Shown piece by piece: positions 34,345-45,600 of a DNA stretch of 64,000 nucleotides. The notes below the pieces were generated by a model. That model saw only the letters and a list, made by a program, of their open reading frames with translations, ran no database searches and was not told where the DNA came from. Numbering within the stretch: position 1 is the first letter of the stretch; every line of letters starts with the position of its first letter. The translations under genes and the position numbers were made by a program. Source of the DNA: Brienomyrus brachyistius (lineage: Eukaryota > Chordata > Actinopteri > Osteoglossiformes > Mormyridae); NCBI RefSeq assembly GCF_023856365.1, contig NC_064541.1, positions 27,072,214-27,136,213 of the forward strand, in the 5' to 3' direction.

Positions 34345-35085
34345 TGTCAGGTTCAGCACCCATCTACCCCAGCCTTTCACGTCTCTTCCCCTTTTGGCCA
34401 GCAGGTGTCGCTGGCCATCCTGTTCTCCCTGTGTCCAAGCCCTTAGAGTGTTTCTATAGCTTCCCAGATTGATGGCTGGTGCTATGGGCTGAGTGCGCAG
34501 CTACTGATGTATCCGTCATATATTGGAATCCAGTCACTTCTGTTTTTGTATTTAGTAGATTTTGTTCCCTAGTGTTTCCCTTGTATTCATTTTTCTGGTT
34601 CTTGAGTTTTGTGGTTTGCATTTTGTTCTGGTTTTTGCTTTGTGCCCTTGGTTGTATTTCACCTGTATTTCCCTAGTGTTGGATTCTGTTTCCAAGTTCC
34701 ATGATTTAGTTTATTAGATTCGCCTATGTGCTGTTTCCCCGAGCCTGTTGATTGCTCTCACCTGTCCTGTGTTTCTTTGTTATCCTCGTGTATTTAAGTA
34801 CCTGATCCTGCTCTGCTCCCTGTGGAGTCTGTTTCCCTGATGGTGACTGTGATGTTGGTTATTCGGATTTGCTGTGCGCGCTATGTTTGTACCCCTCCCC
34901 GTTCTCTGTGTTACCAGTTTCCCCTTGTCGGTCATTTTTGGTTCTGTTAGTTTGCTTCGTCCCCCTGTTTAGTTTTGACCCCTCACGGCCCTTTTGTTTG
35001 TAGTGTTTTCAGTACCTTTTAATGAACCCCTGTTGTTTTGTGAAGCCTCAAATGGATCGTCACCTTCCTTTTCTTGCCTGTGACA
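34345..35085 (+). mobile_element. LTR-like element with TGTCA...TGACA ends
   Basis: T-rich 741-bp unit beginning TGTCAGG and ending CTGTGACA, flanked by GAAAC on the left and GAAAT on the right (4 of 5 bases match). Same family appearance as 22674-23139. No coding inside; best read as a solo LTR or a non-autonomous LTR element. Confidence 0.5.
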
Positions 35086-36207
35086 GAAATCCCTGAGTCT
35101 CTAAGAGAAACAGGTGTGGTCTCATTGAAGACTGTATTACTGCCTGGAGAGCGGCATGTGGAGTTTGGAAAGGCAGCGCGTCAAAGTTGAAAACTGATGT
35201 GTTTATAGATTTGATGACGTTGTATATAATTTTGGGGTGTCAGTCAGAGAAATGACAAACTGTATACAATTGACTGGTCGCGTATACACATACGTCTAGT
35301 AATATGTTCCACTATGAAGTCCACCTCTGTCCACCTACACCCCTAGTCTGATGCATTCCGTTTCTGCAAGTGGGCACCGAAATTGGCACTGCGCCCAGAA
35401 ATTAACACTAAGGCGCAATGTCCTGACCCTGGAAATCTTGGCTGGCCGTCTGGATGTCATTAAAATTGGGAAGAGATGATTTTGTAAATGAAGATAATGT
35501 TTCAGCTGTTCAGCTGAGCTCTGTTATACACAAGCTGTGGACCCGAGAGTCTCGGTCTCAGCCACGGCATCCTGGAAGCAGCAGAACCACTGGGCTGAAA
35601 TTTCTCACTGAGGTTTCAATTAATGAATCAATCAACAAAAGCCCCATTGATGTATGTATCAGCAATTGTGCTTTACTCCAGCTGAAATACAGCTGTGGTG
35701 AAAAGAAACGTAAAGTATATTAATTATTTTTTATTTAAATGCATATTTTTGTCATTTTGTATATGGTACCACAATACCTAAGTTATGAGTTTGAGTCTGT
35801 TCCCCAGCTTGTCTCTGAAAAGTGTGTATGTTTTCCTTGCCTCCCAAACCCTCCTCTACAAAGGTTTCCTGGAAGGAGACTTGGCTCACACCATACTGTC
35901 CAGCTGGGATTTTTCATCAGTCTATAAAACATTAACACTGCCTTTTCCATCTGATCTGGAACTGTTATAGGCTCAGTTGGCTGTCTGCCCTCGTTGTGCT
36001 CTTTGCATCTTGAGGCAAGCTTCTGTCATTGGATGAGAACATTATTCAGGTCCAACCAGAAACACAATGTACACCAGAGTCTCAGATAGGCATATCGCAT
36101 AGATATTCCAATGTATGCTAAAGGGTTTTTAAATTGTTCCCTAACTGTAGGTAAATGTATGTTTTAAGGCACAGAAATGGACTCTGAGGAACACATTTGT
36201 ATTGGGT

Positions 36208-36210
36208 TCC

Positions 36211-36257
<47 letters not shown>
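36208..36257. repeat. (AAT)n microsatellite
   Basis: About 16 AAT units on the plus strand. It generates the poly-Leu and poly-Tyr frames on the minus strand. Confidence 0.95.
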
Positions 36258-36260
<3 letters not shown>

Positions 36261-36759
36261 CCATTGGGTTCCATTAATGCTGTTTGTACCTTGGGGAACA
36301 AACCTGCACCAGGGTTGTGTCCTTTTCTCTGGCAGTGAAGGAACCACAAATAGCCAGCTGAAAAAATATTAAAAGATGTAGATAAAGTAGAAATAATTAC
36401 ACAAAATTTTTGCCACTCTCCCCCATATGAATTATGCAACGCGGTTTGTGACTCAGCATGAATACCAAAGGCTTGTTACCGCAGAGAGCAAAGTTCCTGG
36501 GTGAGCTCAGAGGGACAGAGACTGGGGGAGTGTGTCTCAGATATAACACAATAACCCTGTGCAGGGGTTAAAAGTGTAAGCAAGAGGAAATCTGTTTGAC
36601 CTCAATCGCTTAAACACAAAAGTAAGAGTCATCTTTGAAAATCCTAACGAAGATGCAGCATATAAACCACATCTTGAGAAATTAACATTTATTCTCTAAA
36701 TGTTCTGCACAGGACATTGTAAACAGTTAATTAGAAGATCAAAAGTAATTCTTATATAC

Positions 36760-36885
36760 CTGTGATCTAAAGGTCACAAGTTCAAATCCCATATCTGGCA
36801 GGGTCACTAGCTGACCCTGCTCTCTCATCCTCATTTGCACATCATTTGGACAAAATCTTCTGCTAAATAAGTAAATGCAAATGCC
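36760..36885 (+). repeat. tRNA-derived SINE fragment
   Basis: Box-B-like GGTCACAAGTTCAAATCCC followed by text ending TCTGCTAAATAAGTAAATGC, the 3' tail shared by fish tRNA-SINEs and L2-type LINEs. Confidence 0.6.
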
Positions 36886-37620
36886 AGAACCTTAACTGTT
36901 GCTGCATATTGGTCAAAAATTGCAAATATTGCAGCTCTCACATGTCTCTTGTACATTTGTTTGTCTGCTTTAGTGTTGTTTTATATTGTTTTTAAAATTT
37001 TTTGTTTATTGTTGGCTGCTGTAGTTTGTATTTATTTTCTTGTATTTGGCAGGCAAGTAAGAATTTCATGCTGTATATGCATGAAAAAAAAATCATTGAA
37101 AACTACAAGCACCTTCTGGTTCTTCCAGGATGGGGGTGGAATCTTGTCCTTTGTCTGTGTCAAGCTCTTGCATCTTCTCCCCTTGTTTGTGAGCGTTTTC
37201 TCCAGGCACCCTGGATTCTTCCCACAGTCCAGAGACTGTGGAGTGGGTGGAGTCGGTATACAGCTGTGGGTGTTTCCCATTGATTACATGATTAATTGTC
37301 TCCTGGTTAAATAAGCTGATGGTGCCCTGCCCAACGGAGAGAGAGGGGTACAGGGTGTTTACCCTAGACTTGTACCTGGCTTCTCTTCCTCCTACCTCCA
37401 GAAGACCTTGGCTTGATTTGGACGTGGTTGGTGTTTGTACCTGGGAAAGTGCTTCTTTTGGAAGTAGTTAAATAAATGATTGCCAAAGTCTGATGGTGTA
37501 TGGTTTCCCCTTTATGTTGCCCTACATGGAGCCAGGCAGGCGTAACGTTTGTCTGCTGAAAGTGTTGGTCCTTCAGTAGAGTAGCTTCCTGTGTGTCCTT
37601 GACTTGTGCATCCTGAAATG

Positions 37621-38456
37621 CTGTGGATATAAAAAGTGTACAGACCCCTGTTAAAATGCCAGGATTTTTGTGATGTAAAAAAAAAAAATACCAGTCATTC
37701 TGCAACTTTTGTCACATATAATGTGACCTATAACCTGTGCAATTCAATTGAAAAATAAACAAATATGTTAGGGGGGAAAAATATACAAACGTACCATAAG
37801 CTGGTTGCATAAGTGTGCACACCCATGAACTAATACTTTGTTGAAGCACCTTTTGATTAATTTCAGGATTCAGTCTAAAGGAGTCTATCAGCGCTACACA
37901 TCTTGACTTGGCACTATTTGCCCACTCTTCCTTGCAAAAGTGCTCCAAATCTGTCAGGGCATCTCTTGTGCACTGCCACCTTCAGGTCACCTCACAGATT
38001 TCAGTTGGATTCAGGCCTGGGCTCTGGCCAGGCCAATCCAAAACTTAAATTTTCTTCTGGTGAAGTCATTCTTTTGTTGATTTATATGCACGCTTGAGGT
38101 CATTGTCATGCTGAAAGGTGAAATTACTCTTCATCTTCAGCTTTCTAGCAGACACCTGAAGGTTTCGGGCCAAAGTTGACCGTTATTTGAAAGTGTTTAT
38201 AATTCCCTCTACTTTCACTAAAGCCCCAGGTCCAGCTGATGAATAACAACCCCAAAGCATGATGCTGCCCCCTCCAAGCTTCACCGTCGGTATGGTGCTC
38301 TTTTGATGATGTACGGTGTTGTTTTTGCGGCAAACATACCTTTTGGTATGACATTAAAGGTGGGAAAAGTTTTTAAATGATTTATCGTGGTTTTCTTTTT
38401 TTTTACATCACAAAACCTGGCATTTTAATGGGGGTGTGTACTTTTTATCTCCACTG
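37621..38456 (-). mobile_element. Tc1-type transposon, deletion derivative with both terminal repeats
   Basis: Inverted ends of about 60 bp: left CTGTGGATATAAAAAGTGTA and, on the other strand, right CAGTGGAGATAAAAAGTACA, both continuing into TTAAAATGCCAGG and an A-rich run. Between them are minus-strand fragments of a Tc1 transposase: a part with [15 protein letters not shown] text and a C-terminal part (EEWANSAKSRC), in different frames. The N-terminal DNA-binding half is missing. The copy cannot make transposase but keeps ends that could be moved in trans. Confidence 0.8.
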
Positions 38457-38678
38457 AAGGCTCCAGGCGGATTGTTGGATAACCTATTATGGAGATTCGA
38501 AGGACCTTTATTAATAAAAAATAAAAAGTAAAAGTCATTTAAGTTGACAACCTGTTTTGCAGTCCTAGCAAAAATAACAGACTCATGAAAGTTTTAAAAT
38601 CCATTTTAATACGATTCTAATATGTGTCTCTATTTTAGAAAGTCAAATCGACTCCAAAACTAACATTTATCTTGCAAA

Positions 38679-39248
38679 ATGTCAACGGCGATTTATTGTT
38701 TTTTTGATCGTAACTTGCCTTTTAGGGGTTTTTATATACCGCAGGATGACAAATTTACAAGGTTATGGTTTTTTGTTAAGGTATCCAGGCATCCGGACTG
38801 GTTTTGTAGGAGGTTAGCTCTGCGTATTGCTTTGTTGAATCTGCGCCTAAACGGCAGACTGCAGGATGGCTCACTGAGCCTCACTGAGCATGACTGGCTG
38901 GGCAAATGTGAATCCAGGAAACCCCTTCATGTACCTTTCATGAGTGAAGGTCAGGTCAGGGTGTGTGAAGGGGAGTCAGGCCGACACCCCTCCGTGATCC
39001 TTCACTTTGAAGGCACTGATCCCACAAGCTTAACATTCCTTATCGTACCTCTGAAGAAATCCAGTTGGCTCATCTCTGGGCTGGGTTCTTGGCTCTGCGA
39101 ATACAGCTGTACTTCCGTCGCCAGTTTTGCTAGTCAGATTTATTTGTTGAGACAGAGCAAAGGAAATCCTTGGTACAGGGTAATCAAGCTGGAAAGGGAT
39201 ATTGAAAAGGGAGGTCGTCCAGCACTGCAAGATCGGCTGCAGCCCTAG
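38679..39248 (+). other. 189-codon open frame, unrecognised
   Basis: The longest open frame outside the retrotransposon. No family recognised. The composition looks translated-by-chance (Trp, Phe and Arg scattered) but it spans 570 bp without a stop. It has no visible splice or promoter context. Confidence 0.15.
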
Positions 39249-40002
39249 AAGCTGCGATGATTGCCCTGATGCAAACATATCATGTCAATACACTGCCACA
39301 CATTTTTGCTGTTACAGTGGGTATGTCAGTTCCTGTACATAAGAGAAGGGTGGTGGGGTGGTGGGGGCAGTGTGGGGGGTTTCAGATCCATATAAGGCAA
39401 AGACCTTAGCAATTGGTGCTTTTCAGAGGACCTGAAGTTCAACAAAAGTTCAATGCGAGGATCACAGTGTGTCGTGTGCATGTGTGAATGCTGTAAACAC
39501 CTATTTGTCACTGGGCACTGTACAACGTCTGCTTTTATGATCTGGTATAAAGCTTGCATTCTATTAATTGGTTGTTTACTGAGGTTGTATATAATGCCAC
39601 CCTGTCGCCTTTTGATCGTTTAGTCTGGTCTGGCGTGATTGAGCTTCTCCCACTGCAGGCCTCTCACAGTGTTTGTGACAGAAACATCTGGTGGGGGCCA
39701 GAGCAGGCTCTCCACAGCCCCCAGCCTATCTGGAAAGAGTGGGGGCGAACATAGAACAGACCTCCTGTCCAGCTGGTACACCAGGTCCAGTGCGAACGTT
39801 TTTGATGTTGTCTACCAAGGAGCTGTAGGGACTCAGCAGAAGGGCAGGGCCATCTGAAGAAAAGCAAGAGGACAGGAGTACAGAGGCAAGTGGGCATTTC
39901 ACTGTTATTCCACACAAACACACAGAACCACACACAGCACTGATTGCACTGTGTTAAACTGAACACACATACTCAAATACATAGATAAGACACACTGAAT
40001 TC

Positions 40003-40325
40003 ACTGGGGGCAGCACTGTTACCTGACACCTCTGGGACGTGGGTTGGAGTTTCTGCCCGGGCTCTCTGTGGAGTTTGCATGTTCTCCCCATGTCATTGTG
40101 GGTTTTTTTATGGATTCAGTCCCCCCCCCACACTTCAAAAAGCATACAATGGAGTTGCTAACTGCCAAGTTCCGCATAGGTATGAATGGTGTGTGTGTCC
40201 TGTGATGGGTTGGCTACCCATCCTGGGATATCCTCTGGCAAAAAAAAGTAAATGGTTTCTGGGATAGGCTGCGGACCCACAACCCTGAGTAGGACAAGCA
40301 GGCACAAAAAAAAACTGATGGATGA
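40003..40325 (+). repeat. V-SINE-like copy, diverged
   Basis: Sense copy from GGGGGCAGCACTGTTACC to GACAAGCAGG with insertions of C and A runs; ends in GATGGATGAA. Confidence 0.8.
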
Positions 40326-40409
40326 ATTCAATGCATCACAAATTAACAGATATACTAACAAATAAAACATGCATCGCGTTTCATTAATTAACATTAATTA
40401 TCAGTATGT

Positions 40410-40615
40410 AACAGTCCAAAAACATGCTGAGGCTAATTGGACTTGCTAAATTGCCCGTAGGAGTGCATGTGTGTTTGAATGGTGTGTGAGTGTGTGCCCT
40501 GCGATGGGCTGGCCCCCCATCCTGGGCTGTTCCCTGCCTCGTACCCATTGCTTCCGGGATAGGCTCCGGACCCCCCGCAACCCAGTAGGATAAGCGGTTT
40601 GGAAAATGGATGGAT
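40410..40615 (+). repeat. V-SINE-like copy, 5' truncated
   Basis: Starts within the body at GTCCAAAAACATGCTGAGG and runs to the 3' end CCCAGTAGGATAAGCGG plus GGATGGAT. Close in sequence to the full copy at 53737. Confidence 0.85.
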
Positions 40616-41799
40616 AACTAAAACTTAGTTTGTGGTTAATTAATACATAAGTAATAGCATAATACTATATTATTTCTGCTCAATCAAGTACAGTGTTAAC
40701 AAATACAGATGGAAAAATCTGTATTCTAAAACAGCAGTACACAAGAACAGTGGTAATAACCAAAAACCTGTCAGGTGGAGGGAAAAAGCATCTTCCCATT
40801 GCCAGAGAGGTCCCTCGTCCAGCACTTTCCCAGAAACCCCACTCTGAGTTCCTCCTGTGATTCTTGGCACTCTCAGAACTAGAAAACAGCGATGATCAAT
40901 CTGCCAGCCAAATTCCCAGCAGCCTGTGTGGTGACATTATAAGGAAATAATAGTTCTGAGTTCCGAGTAATTTCTGAGGAAAAATGATTTTTGAAAACTA
41001 ACAACTGTAGGTTATGAGTGAAGAGACAGGTTTAAATGAATAATGCATTTTTTTATGCATTATCATTTGATGATACAGTAATATGATGTTGTGCTGGATT
41101 GGTGCTAAATAGGAATTGTGGGTCTCACAGCAGGGTTTGTATTAAAGAAATGGTGTTTTTTGGAGACAACCATTCCCCTAAATGCCTAGACACTTTATAT
41201 CATGTCACAACACCAAGGCAAACACAGCTCGCACTTTCACTGTAGATGATCCCATACGGAAAAATTGTGAAACAAACTCGTTGGAATTGTATTTTGCGTT
41301 TTTGGGCAGTGCACATTTCTCCTGTAGTGCCTTGACCAACCCTCCCAGTTTCATAGTAATTCCAGAGAAATAAACTGAAGGCTTGACCCATTTTTTCCAT
41401 CTCTTCTTCTCCGTCTCTGGAAAGAAGGACGGCATTTCTTCTGAAGTTCAACTCTTACGGGCTTTGTTGGAACCATGAGTTGGAAATAATCTCTCTTCTC
41501 TCAATCTGCCAGATATGCCTTGCTGGAATTCCAGCCCATACATCTGTAAAATTGTGTCGTAACACAAACCTTATTGGCTGGCTACCAGCAGGGATCTGTC
41601 TGCAGACTGTAAGACAGGGGCAGAATATGTAGGGCAAGCTGACTAATCAGGCAAGCTGACCAATCAAAGCACACTGAGTTCTATGGGGGTAGGGCTTGAG
41701 GTTCTAACAGAGAATTTCAGACGAAGGGTGAACAAAGAAGTATACTATGAGAAAAATAATGTGTTTTCGGAACATTGAAGCATGTAAATATATTCCAGT

Positions 41800-41804
41800 A
41801 CCCC
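41800..41804. repeat. 5' target-site duplication of the BEL element (ACCCC)
   Basis: ACCCC immediately before the 5' LTR; repeated exactly at 49247-49251. Confidence 0.92.
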
Positions 41805-42592
41805 TGTGCTAAAGGGCTGCGGGTTTAGTCTGCCTGTTATGCTCGCACCCTGCGAGTCCCGCCCAGTTCCTGCTCTCATTGGACGACTTCGCCAGAGACA
41901 CGTGACCAATAGGGACTCTGACTGAGGCAAGCAAAAACTGGACGTTATCCCCGCCATGTTTTTCCTTTTTCTTCTTTTAGAACGCGGGTTTAGTCATATC
42001 GGGAAGGGAGCGATATACCGCGCTGGGAATCTTTGATTGTGTGCGTTCAGATACCCGTAAGTTTCTACATGTGCATTGTACAAGAGTGTTTATGTTGGGA
42101 TATTATATACAGTTAATCGGAAATGAGCCCCTTAAGTGCGGCGAACGTTTTATTTCTAACTTGCTGCGTAGATTTATGTTTCATTTACCTCGGATGTCAT
42201 GCAATGCCTATGTTTATTTTAAACGGTTTATATTTACATACTTATTTATCTCAACAAATCTTATTTATATTACTTTGTGTATTATGATTGTTTATCCTGT
42301 TAAACTTGCGGGATGGCCGCTTAAAGTTACCGTAATACAACATCGAAGGTAATATTGTGAACTGTTTATTTGATACTGGACTCTGTATGTATAACGGATT
42401 TATATTCTTTATTCTATTTTTGTTATTTCTACTTTCAGGACCACACACACACATACACATACTAGTACAGAGCCCTTGTTCCAAGCCTTTATTAAAGTTC
42501 TGGAGAATATACTCTTGGCATCTTCATTGGATGTACCACAGCGGCCACACCTATCTCACCAATCAGTAATAGTAGGCTAGTTCTGCACAACA
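41805..42592 (+). repeat. 5' LTR, 788 bp
   Basis: Begins TGTGCTAAAG and ends GCACAACA. It contains an E-box plus CCAAT (CACGTG at 41899, CCAAT at 41906), an ATTAAA signal at 42491-42496 and an intron-like segment (GTAAGT at 42057, TTTCAG ending 42438). Short frames inside it (for example 42041-42352) are repeated identically in the 3' LTR and are not genes. Confidence 0.97.
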
Positions 42593-42596
42593 ATTT

Positions 42597-42613
42597 TGGT
42601 CCTTCGAGCCGGA
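42597..42613 (+). promoter_or_regulatory. primer-binding site, tRNA-Tyr type
   Basis: TGGTCCTTCGAGCCGGA, four bases after the 5' LTR, is the complement of the 3' end of vertebrate tRNA-Tyr (TCCGGCTCGAAGGA plus CCA). It would prime minus-strand DNA synthesis. Confidence 0.88.
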
Positions 42614-42642
42614 TACGGTGGCTACTGTGGAAGTTTAGAATA

Positions 42643-45600
42643 ATGTTCTCCGATCAGCCTCTTAGGGAAGCTCAGCCTACTAATACCAGGCCCAGGCGGC
42701 ACTCACGTCTGCCAGCTAGATTTGATGATTATGATGTCTATCTCCCAGCTCATGACAGACCTCACTCCCCGATGCACATGATGGGCCATATTGCTAGAAT
42801 GCCAGAAGAATACCATGATATGGAGAGGGCAGCCAAGATGACCCCGCTCGAGTATCAGCAGCAGTATGAGCAGAGCAGTCCCGTACCTAGGGTTTGCCCA
42901 CGGTCAGTCAGCCAAACACCATATGGAGGACTGATGCAGGATAGCACTCCTTCTCCACAGCACAAACAAGGAACAGAGGCATCCCCAGAGATATTAGAAG
43001 CAATTAAGCAACTACGGCAGGATAACCATAGACTCCAGCTAACTATGATGCAGATGCAGAGACAGCTCAGTGTCCATACCCCACAGCCCACCCATATCAG
43101 TCAACAGCCAGTACCTTCTGTGCCACACACCCCCTTTGTGCAGCCACCACACCAGGAACTGGATCGCCATCTACCGGTGACACATGAGTCCACTAAAAGG
43201 CAAGGCAAGTGGGCAGAAGAGGATGCAGAATGGCCGCTGCCGCCCCCTCCAGTAGTACATGAAGCACTTCAACCATCACCAACCACTGAAGTGCCACAGG
43301 GTTTGGTGGAGGAGCTGACTGACTGCCTCAGACGATTGGGGAGGGCACCGCAGCCAATGTCATATGAGAGGCAGCATCTAACTCCAGTCTATTGTGAACC
43401 AGAAGGTTGCTCTGAATCAGAGTCACAATGCAGTTATGATGCAGTAGCACCTAAACATGTGCCTATTAGCCCAGAGCACCAACGAGAAATAGCTTATCGG
43501 GGCCCTAAGCCCACGATCCCATATTTCACTAAGGGGGACCCGAGAGAGTTTGCAAGACTGAAAATAGCCCTTGACAACATCCTGCCTGAAGATGCAACGG
43601 AGAGGTTTAAGTACCAAATTCTAGTAGATCATATCAAGTTTGAGGAAGCACTCCTCATAGCTGACTCGTATATGAACTCCAAGCAACCCTATTCAAACAC
43701 TATGGCCTCCCTCACAGAGCATTATGGGCAACCTCATCAACTGGCCTTGAGGAGAATTGCTGAACTGATGGACGCTCCCAATATCCGCAGTAGTGATGCT
43801 AGTGGATTTAAGAAGTTTGCCTTGAGAGTGAGGGCCTTGGTAGGCATGCTTGATCAGCTGGGGGAGAGTGGGCACATCGAGCTCCAGTGCGGCTCACATG
43901 TCACTCGGCTGTTGTCCAAGCTTCCACAAGACATGCGGGCTGAATTCAAGAGATATCTATATCCGCAACATGTCCGTATTCCTACCCTCCTGAACTTTGC
44001 AGATTGGCTAGAGTACGAGATAAGGATCCAAGAGAGTGGATATGATTTTGCCCAAGCTGATGGAAAGGGTGATGGAGACGTGAAAAGGGATAAACATAGG
44101 CTATTTAAACCTAATCGGACGGCAACTATTCTACATGGGGCAGACCAAGTGGTGAGCATCTCTTCAGCTGAGCCCCCTTCGGCTAGCAGCAGTAAGCAAC
44201 AAGATAAGAGCACGGCATATTGTCCCTACTGTGTTAATTCGCTACATTACCTGAACCAGTGTGGAAACTTCAGTCAACTCACAGTAGATCAGAAGACCAC
44301 CTGGGTGAAGAGCAACAGGAGATGTTGGCGTTGTGGTCGCTCCCATCAAGCTGCACAGTGTCGTCTAAAGATGACCTGTAAGAAATGTAATGGGAAACAT
44401 CTCGATGCTCTCCATGAGCTCAACACAAGGCCAGAAAAAGGGAACAGCACATGTCTTGTCAGCTCCGCTAACGAGGTCCTCTATTTAGATAGGCGAGCAG
44501 GTTGTAGCCAAGTGCTGTTGAAGGTCAGCAAAGTGATACTGCGCAATGGAGAACACAGTCTGGAGACTTATGCTATCCTAGACGATGGCTCGGAGCGCAC
44601 AATCCTACTTCCTGCTGCTGCCCATTCCCTTAAACTTCAAGGGAATCCCGAGGACCTTGCTCTGAGAACCGTACGTCAGGACATTAGAGTTATTCATGGT
44701 ACATCAGTCACATTCACTATATCCCCTGCCAGTCAACCACAGAAGACTTTCAGAATCCAGGGAGCTTTCACTGCTGACCAATTGGGCCTAGCGGAACACA
44801 CCTATGCCGTGAAATCACTGCAAAGGAGATACAAGCACTTAAGGGGTTTGCCACTTCAAGCATTTGATAATGCCCACCCTCTAGTGTTGATTGGGTCCGA
44901 CTACCCCCACTTAATTACACCAGTGGAGCCTGTGCATTTAGGACCACCTGGGGGGCCCGCAGCAGTAAAGACCAGGTTAGGTTGGACTCTCCAGGGACCT
45001 ACCAAGCTCATTCAGCAGCAGCTCCAACCCACGCAGTGCTTGCATGTGTCCACCTCCTCACCAGCTGCGGAGTTATTTCAACAAGTTGAAAGGCTCTGGC
45101 AACTGGATGTGTTGCCTTATAGGAATGAGAAGCTTGTTACCAGATCCAAACAGGATCAGGAAGCTATGAGGCTGCTGGAGGAAAAAACATCACGGGTAGA
45201 CGTAGAAGGAGTCCAGCGTTATGCCACGCCATTGCTACGGGTAAGGAACATGCCCAAACTTAATGCACCAAAGGAAGCTGTGCTAGCACATCTCCGTAGC
45301 ACAGAAAGACGCCTGCTCAAAGAGCCAGAGAAAGCAGCCTCCTATTGCGCTGCAATGCAAAAGTTGGAACAAGCAGGATATACTGTTAAGGTCTCGGAGC
45401 AGGAGCTGAACCAAACCAGTGAATCCTGGTACATACCCCACCACATTGTGAGTCATAATGAGAAGAATCGGATAGTCTATAATTGTTCATTCACCTACCA
45501 GGGTAATAACCTTAATGACCTGCTTCTGCCTGGACCGACCTTAACATCCAGTTTGTTAGGTGTCCTGCTGAGATTCAGGGAACATTCTGTAGCCTTCAGC

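Noticed and set aside
36141..36439. Poly-Leu and poly-Tyr frames
   Set aside because: Translation of the AAT microsatellite.
42041..42569. Open frames of 103, 77 and 70 codons near 42 kb, repeated at 48.7-49.2 kb
   Set aside because: They lie inside the LTRs, recur only because the LTR is duplicated, and overlap on both strands.
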